From an uncultured Mycoplasmatota bacterium (lineage in GTDB: Bacteria > Bacillota_I > Bacilli_A > RF39 > UBA660), in the NCBI GenBank assembly GCA_900553435.1, contig USDC01000024.1:1-8394 (forward strand): DNA of 8,394 nt, written 5' to 3'. Below the pieces are notes generated by a model. It saw only the letters and a list, made by a program, of their open reading frames with translations, made no database searches and had not been told where the DNA came from. Made by a program: the position numbers and the translations under genes. Below, in pieces: positions 6,610-8,394 of the stretch. How positions within the stretch are numbered: position 1 is the first letter of the stretch; every line of letters starts with the position of its first letter.

Positions 6610-6640
6610 AAAGAAATAGGTTCTTTCCTATTTCTTTTTT
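6608..6640. terminator. Bidirectional intrinsic terminator between yugP and the M20 peptidase gene
   Basis: A perfect 13-bp stem, 6608-6620 with 6627-6639, encloses the loop TTCTTT and is flanked by A- and T-runs, so it can act in both directions. It starts inside the yugP stop codon (6607-6609) and contains the TAG stop of the minus-strand peptidase gene (6628-6630) near its tip. The coding regions are only 18 bases apart. Confidence 0.9.
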
Positions 6641-7995
6641 GTTAATTCATATATTGCTTTTGCATATATTTTAAAACTAAAAAGTAAGTTATTAATACTA
6701 ATATATTCATTTTCTTTATGACTCATATCAATACTTAGAGGCATGTTTGCTCCAAAAGCCACAAAATTCTTAAAAGCTCTAGCATATGTTGCACCTCCTG
6801 AGGTTATTGGCTTATAATTACTATTATTTTCTTTATTAAATACGCTACATAAAGTTTTTACTAACTCACTATTTTTATCTGTTAAAAATCCATCTTTAAA
6901 TTCTATAACTTTATAGTTTATTTTATATGTTTTTAAAGTATTTTTTATTTTTTCATTTAATTCATCAAATTTAAATTCTATTGGAACTCTTAGATTAAAA
7001 TAAATATATATATTATTTTTTTCAAAAACTATATTTCCAACATTAATACTAATATTCTTATAATATAATTTATTAAAATATTTTACAACATAGTCAAATA
7101 ATTCGTTTGGAATATTAAAATGATTTAATACATCATTTAATAATATAATTAATTTAGTAATTGCATTAATTCCATCTTCAACTAATGAAGCATGTGCTTC
7201 TTTTCCAAAAGAAGATATAGTTAGTAAAGAATTTTTAGAAGTAATTTCTATATTAAAATTAAATTTTTTATTTATTTTAGTTATGTAATTTAATACATCA
7301 ATTAAATTTTCACATTTTAAGTTTATACTACAATATTTAGGCACTACATTAATTCTATTATTGCATTCTATTTTTTCTATAGAAATAAATTTGTTTTTAT
7401 TAATTGTTTTTGATAAATAAAATGAAAAAATGCTTTTTTCTTTATAAATACAAGGAAACTTTGAATCAGGTGTAAAACCAAGTAAAGGAATTTCTTCATG
7501 TTTTTTGTAATAATCAATACACTTCCAATTCCTCTCTTCATCAAGGCCTAAAATAAGTCTAATTCTTTTGTTTACCTTGAAATTATCCATAACAAACTTC
7601 ATTGCATAAAGCACACTAATAACAGGTCCTTTATCATCAATAGCACCTCTTCCATAAATTTTCCCATCTTTAATGTATGATTTAAAACATTCATCTTTTC
7701 CTGGTACTACATCTAAGTGTGCAACAATTCCAAACAAACTTCCTTTTCCAAATTCGATAATTCCACAATATCCATCTATGTTTTTAGTTTTAAATCCAAG
7801 TTTTTTTCCAAGTTCTAATGCATAGATTAAAGCATTATTAATATCGTTTCCAAATGGCTTGTTTTTATCATTACTTTTTTTATATACACTTTTAATATTT
7901 ATAAGTTGCATTAAGTTTTTAATCATTTCATTTTTATATTTATTTAAAAAATTATCCATAGTATTATTATGGATAAAAATGTATTTATTAATCAT
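6628..7995 (-). CDS. pepV: PepV/Sapep-like M20 family metallopeptidase (dipeptidase)
   Basis: Cytoplasmic dizinc exopeptidase of the M20 family, closest in motifs to PepV and Sapep, which cleave dipeptides and short peptides. Numbering from the ATG at 7995 (455 residues): HLDVVP with H93 and D95, GKIYGRGAIDDKGP (111-124) with bridging D120, LDEERNWKC (151-159) with catalytic E153 and ligand E154, TPDSKFP with D177, the lid domain with GKEAHASL (H268), SGGATYARAF (399-408) and the last ligand H426 in MSHKENEY. All catalytic and metal residues are present, so it should be active. DEERNW replaces the common DEESGW. Start uncertain: neither ATG 7995 nor the in-frame ATG 7959 (443 residues, closer to PepV length) has a clear ribosome binding site, and both lie in inverted repeats. 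The upstream 102-residue gene is 58 bases away on the same strand, so an operon is possible. Lysine-, asparagine- and isoleucine-rich, more AT-rich than its neighbours. Confidence 0.9.
   Translation of the reverse strand: MINKYIFIHNNTMDNFLNKYKNEMIKNLMQLINIKSVYKKSNDKNKPFGNDINNALIYALELGKKLGFKTKNIDGYCGIIEFGKGSLFGIVAHLDVVPGKDECFKSYIKDGKIYGRGAIDDKGPVISVLYAMKFVMDNFKVNKRIRLILGLDEERNWKCIDYYKKHEEIPLLGFTPDSKFPCIYKEKSIFSFYLSKTINKNKFISIEKIECNNRINVVPKYCSINLKCENLIDVLNYITKINKKFNFNIEITSKNSLLTISSFGKEAHASLVEDGINAITKLIILLNDVLNHFNIPNELFDYVVKYFNKLYYKNISINVGNIVFEKNNIYIYFNLRVPIEFKFDELNEKIKNTLKTYKINYKVIEFKDGFLTDKNSELVKTLCSVFNKENNSNYKPITSGGATYARAFKNFVAFGANMPLSIDMSHKENEYISINNLLFSFKIYAKAIYELTKKK
7952..7976. repeat. 9-bp inverted repeat at the possible second start of the M20 peptidase gene
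   Basis: TTATCCATA (7952-7960) and TATGGATAA (7968-7976) are perfect inverted copies around the 7-base spacer GTATTAT. The in-frame ATG at 7959-7957 lies inside one arm. It could be an operator for a dimeric regulator or an RNA hairpin controlling access to that start; both are inference. If translation begins at 7995 it lies within the coding region and may have no role. Confidence 0.5.
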
Positions 7996-8008
7996 TTTTG
8001 AATAAATA
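7982..8008. repeat. 8-bp AT-only inverted repeat around the first start of the M20 peptidase gene
   Basis: TATTTATT (7982-7989) and AATAAATA (8001-8008) flank an 11-base loop that holds the ATG at 7995-7993. The arms are pure A/T, so chance is a serious alternative in this composition. It is noted because it abuts the stronger repeat at 7952-7976. Confidence 0.3.
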
Positions 8009-8060
8009 AAAATAGAAACAAAGTAAAGCTCTTTATTAAATAATATTTTATTTCTATTTT
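8009..8060 (-). terminator. Possible weak terminator after the 102-residue gene
   Basis: On the minus strand AAAATAGAAA (8060-8051) can pair with TTTCTATTTT (8018-8009), a 10-bp stem with a 32-base loop, followed by a T-rich run. The stop codon of the upstream gene (8056-8054) is in the first arm, as at the two strong terminators in this window. The stem has a single G-C pair and a long loop, so termination would be weak, allowing read-through into the peptidase gene. Confidence 0.35.
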
Positions 8061-8362
8061 AGCTTTCTTACTATTGGATCGATTTCAGATTTGTTTTGGC
8101 CATCAACATATACTCCATTTTCAATATCATATAAAGCAGTATTTTCTTCAAATTCCTTTGTAATATGCGAAAATGTTAATTTAATTGCAAGTTCAATATC
8201 TTCTTCTTTTAAAGAAGAAAAATAACTTACACTTTCTTCTAATACCTCATTAATAAATTCGGGTTTTACTTCATTAGTTGTAATAATTATGTTTAAAATA
8301 GATTTTATAGTTTCAATCGAAACCTCATAATCAATAGTTAATTGTTCTATATACTCTTCCAT
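8054..8362 (-). CDS. Small acidic protein of unknown function
   Basis: A complete 102-residue protein that I do not recognise. The start is supported by AAAGGAAGAG (8377-8368), a good Shine-Dalgarno with GGA about nine bases before the ATG. It has no signal peptide, membrane helix or cysteine, and is predicted mostly helical. It is acidic (about 23 Asp/Glu against 9 Lys/Arg), except for the basic tail IVRKLK. Residues 8-24 (LTIDYEVSIETIKSILN) loosely resemble a helix-turn-helix, but the rest gives no support for DNA binding. Residues 75-98 (TALYDIEN, VYVDGQ, SEIDPI) look like an extended tail. It is followed on the same strand, after 58 bases, by the M20 peptidase gene and may be co-transcribed with it. 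Cytoplasmic location is inferred from composition. Confidence 0.8.
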   Translation of the reverse strand: MEEYIEQLTIDYEVSIETIKSILNIIITTNEVKPEFINEVLEESVSYFSSLKEEDIELAIKLTFSHITKEFEENTALYDIENGVYVDGQNKSEIDPIVRKLK

Positions 8363-8385
8363 TTTATCTCTTCCTTTACATAACT

Positions 8386-8394
8386 ATTTTAACA
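8386..8394 (-). promoter_or_regulatory. Candidate extended -10 box of the 102-residue gene
   Basis: On the minus strand TGTTAAAAT (8394-8386) fits TGn-TAnAAT, with transcription expected to start about 8379, just ahead of the Shine-Dalgarno. The -35 region is outside the window. Extended -10 elements also occur at the pyrophosphatase and gltX promoters, which strengthens the pattern slightly. Confidence 0.4.

Noticed and set aside
8061..8362. DNA-binding regulator for the 102-residue protein
   Set aside because: Residues 8-24 only vaguely resemble a helix-turn-helix and the protein is strongly acidic.
1..8394. tRNA genes, CRISPR arrays, insertion sequences
   Set aside because: No T-arm-like GTTCGA segments in intergenic DNA, no spaced direct repeats, no transposase-like protein and no terminal repeats were seen.

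Overview
The window is a compact, very AT-rich stretch of bacterial chromosome with seven protein genes, a probable small structured RNA and several well-defined terminators. Low GC, Shine-Dalgarno sites, family II pyrophosphatase with CBS/DRTGG domains, a YugP-type peptidase and a PepV-type M20 peptidase all point to a low-GC Firmicute. The first gene resembles FGE-like surface proteins that I recall from uncultured gut Bacilli related to Mollicutes (inference from memory, not a search). All tryptophans are TGG. All seven genes end in TAA or TAG; TGA appears in frame nowhere, so TGA reassignment can be neither shown nor excluded from this window.

Layout. Bases 1-1281 (+) hold the 3' part of a large extracellular-looking protein with an FGE/SUMF1-like (C-type-lectin-like) C-terminal domain, truncated by the window edge. 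It converges on a CBS-domain manganese pyrophosphatase (1305-2927, -); the two stop codons pair with each other inside one bidirectional terminator. A roughly 260-base divergent intergenic region follows. It carries a pyrophosphatase promoter, a run of four successive hairpins ending in an intrinsic terminator (3031-3141, a candidate small RNA or attenuated leader), and a second promoter directly before gltX. Next comes a tight operon, gltX-cysS-yugP (3192-6609, +): glutamyl- and cysteinyl-tRNA synthetases with an 8-base gap, then a membrane zinc metallopeptidase overlapping cysS by one base (TAATG). The operon converges on a PepV/Sapep-like M20 dipeptidase (6628-7995, -), again through a shared terminator containing stop codons. 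Last is an unrecognised acidic 102-residue protein (8054-8362, -), which may be co-transcribed with the peptidase.

Functional reading. The core is translation housekeeping: two aminoacyl-tRNA synthetases release pyrophosphate, and a divergently transcribed regulated pyrophosphatase hydrolyses it. The two peptidases serve peptide turnover and membrane proteolysis. No mobile element, CRISPR array, tRNA or rRNA was seen. The least explained elements are the hairpin-rich RNA before gltX, the cysteine-containing FGE-like surface protein, and paired inverted repeats at the uncertain start of the M20 peptidase gene.
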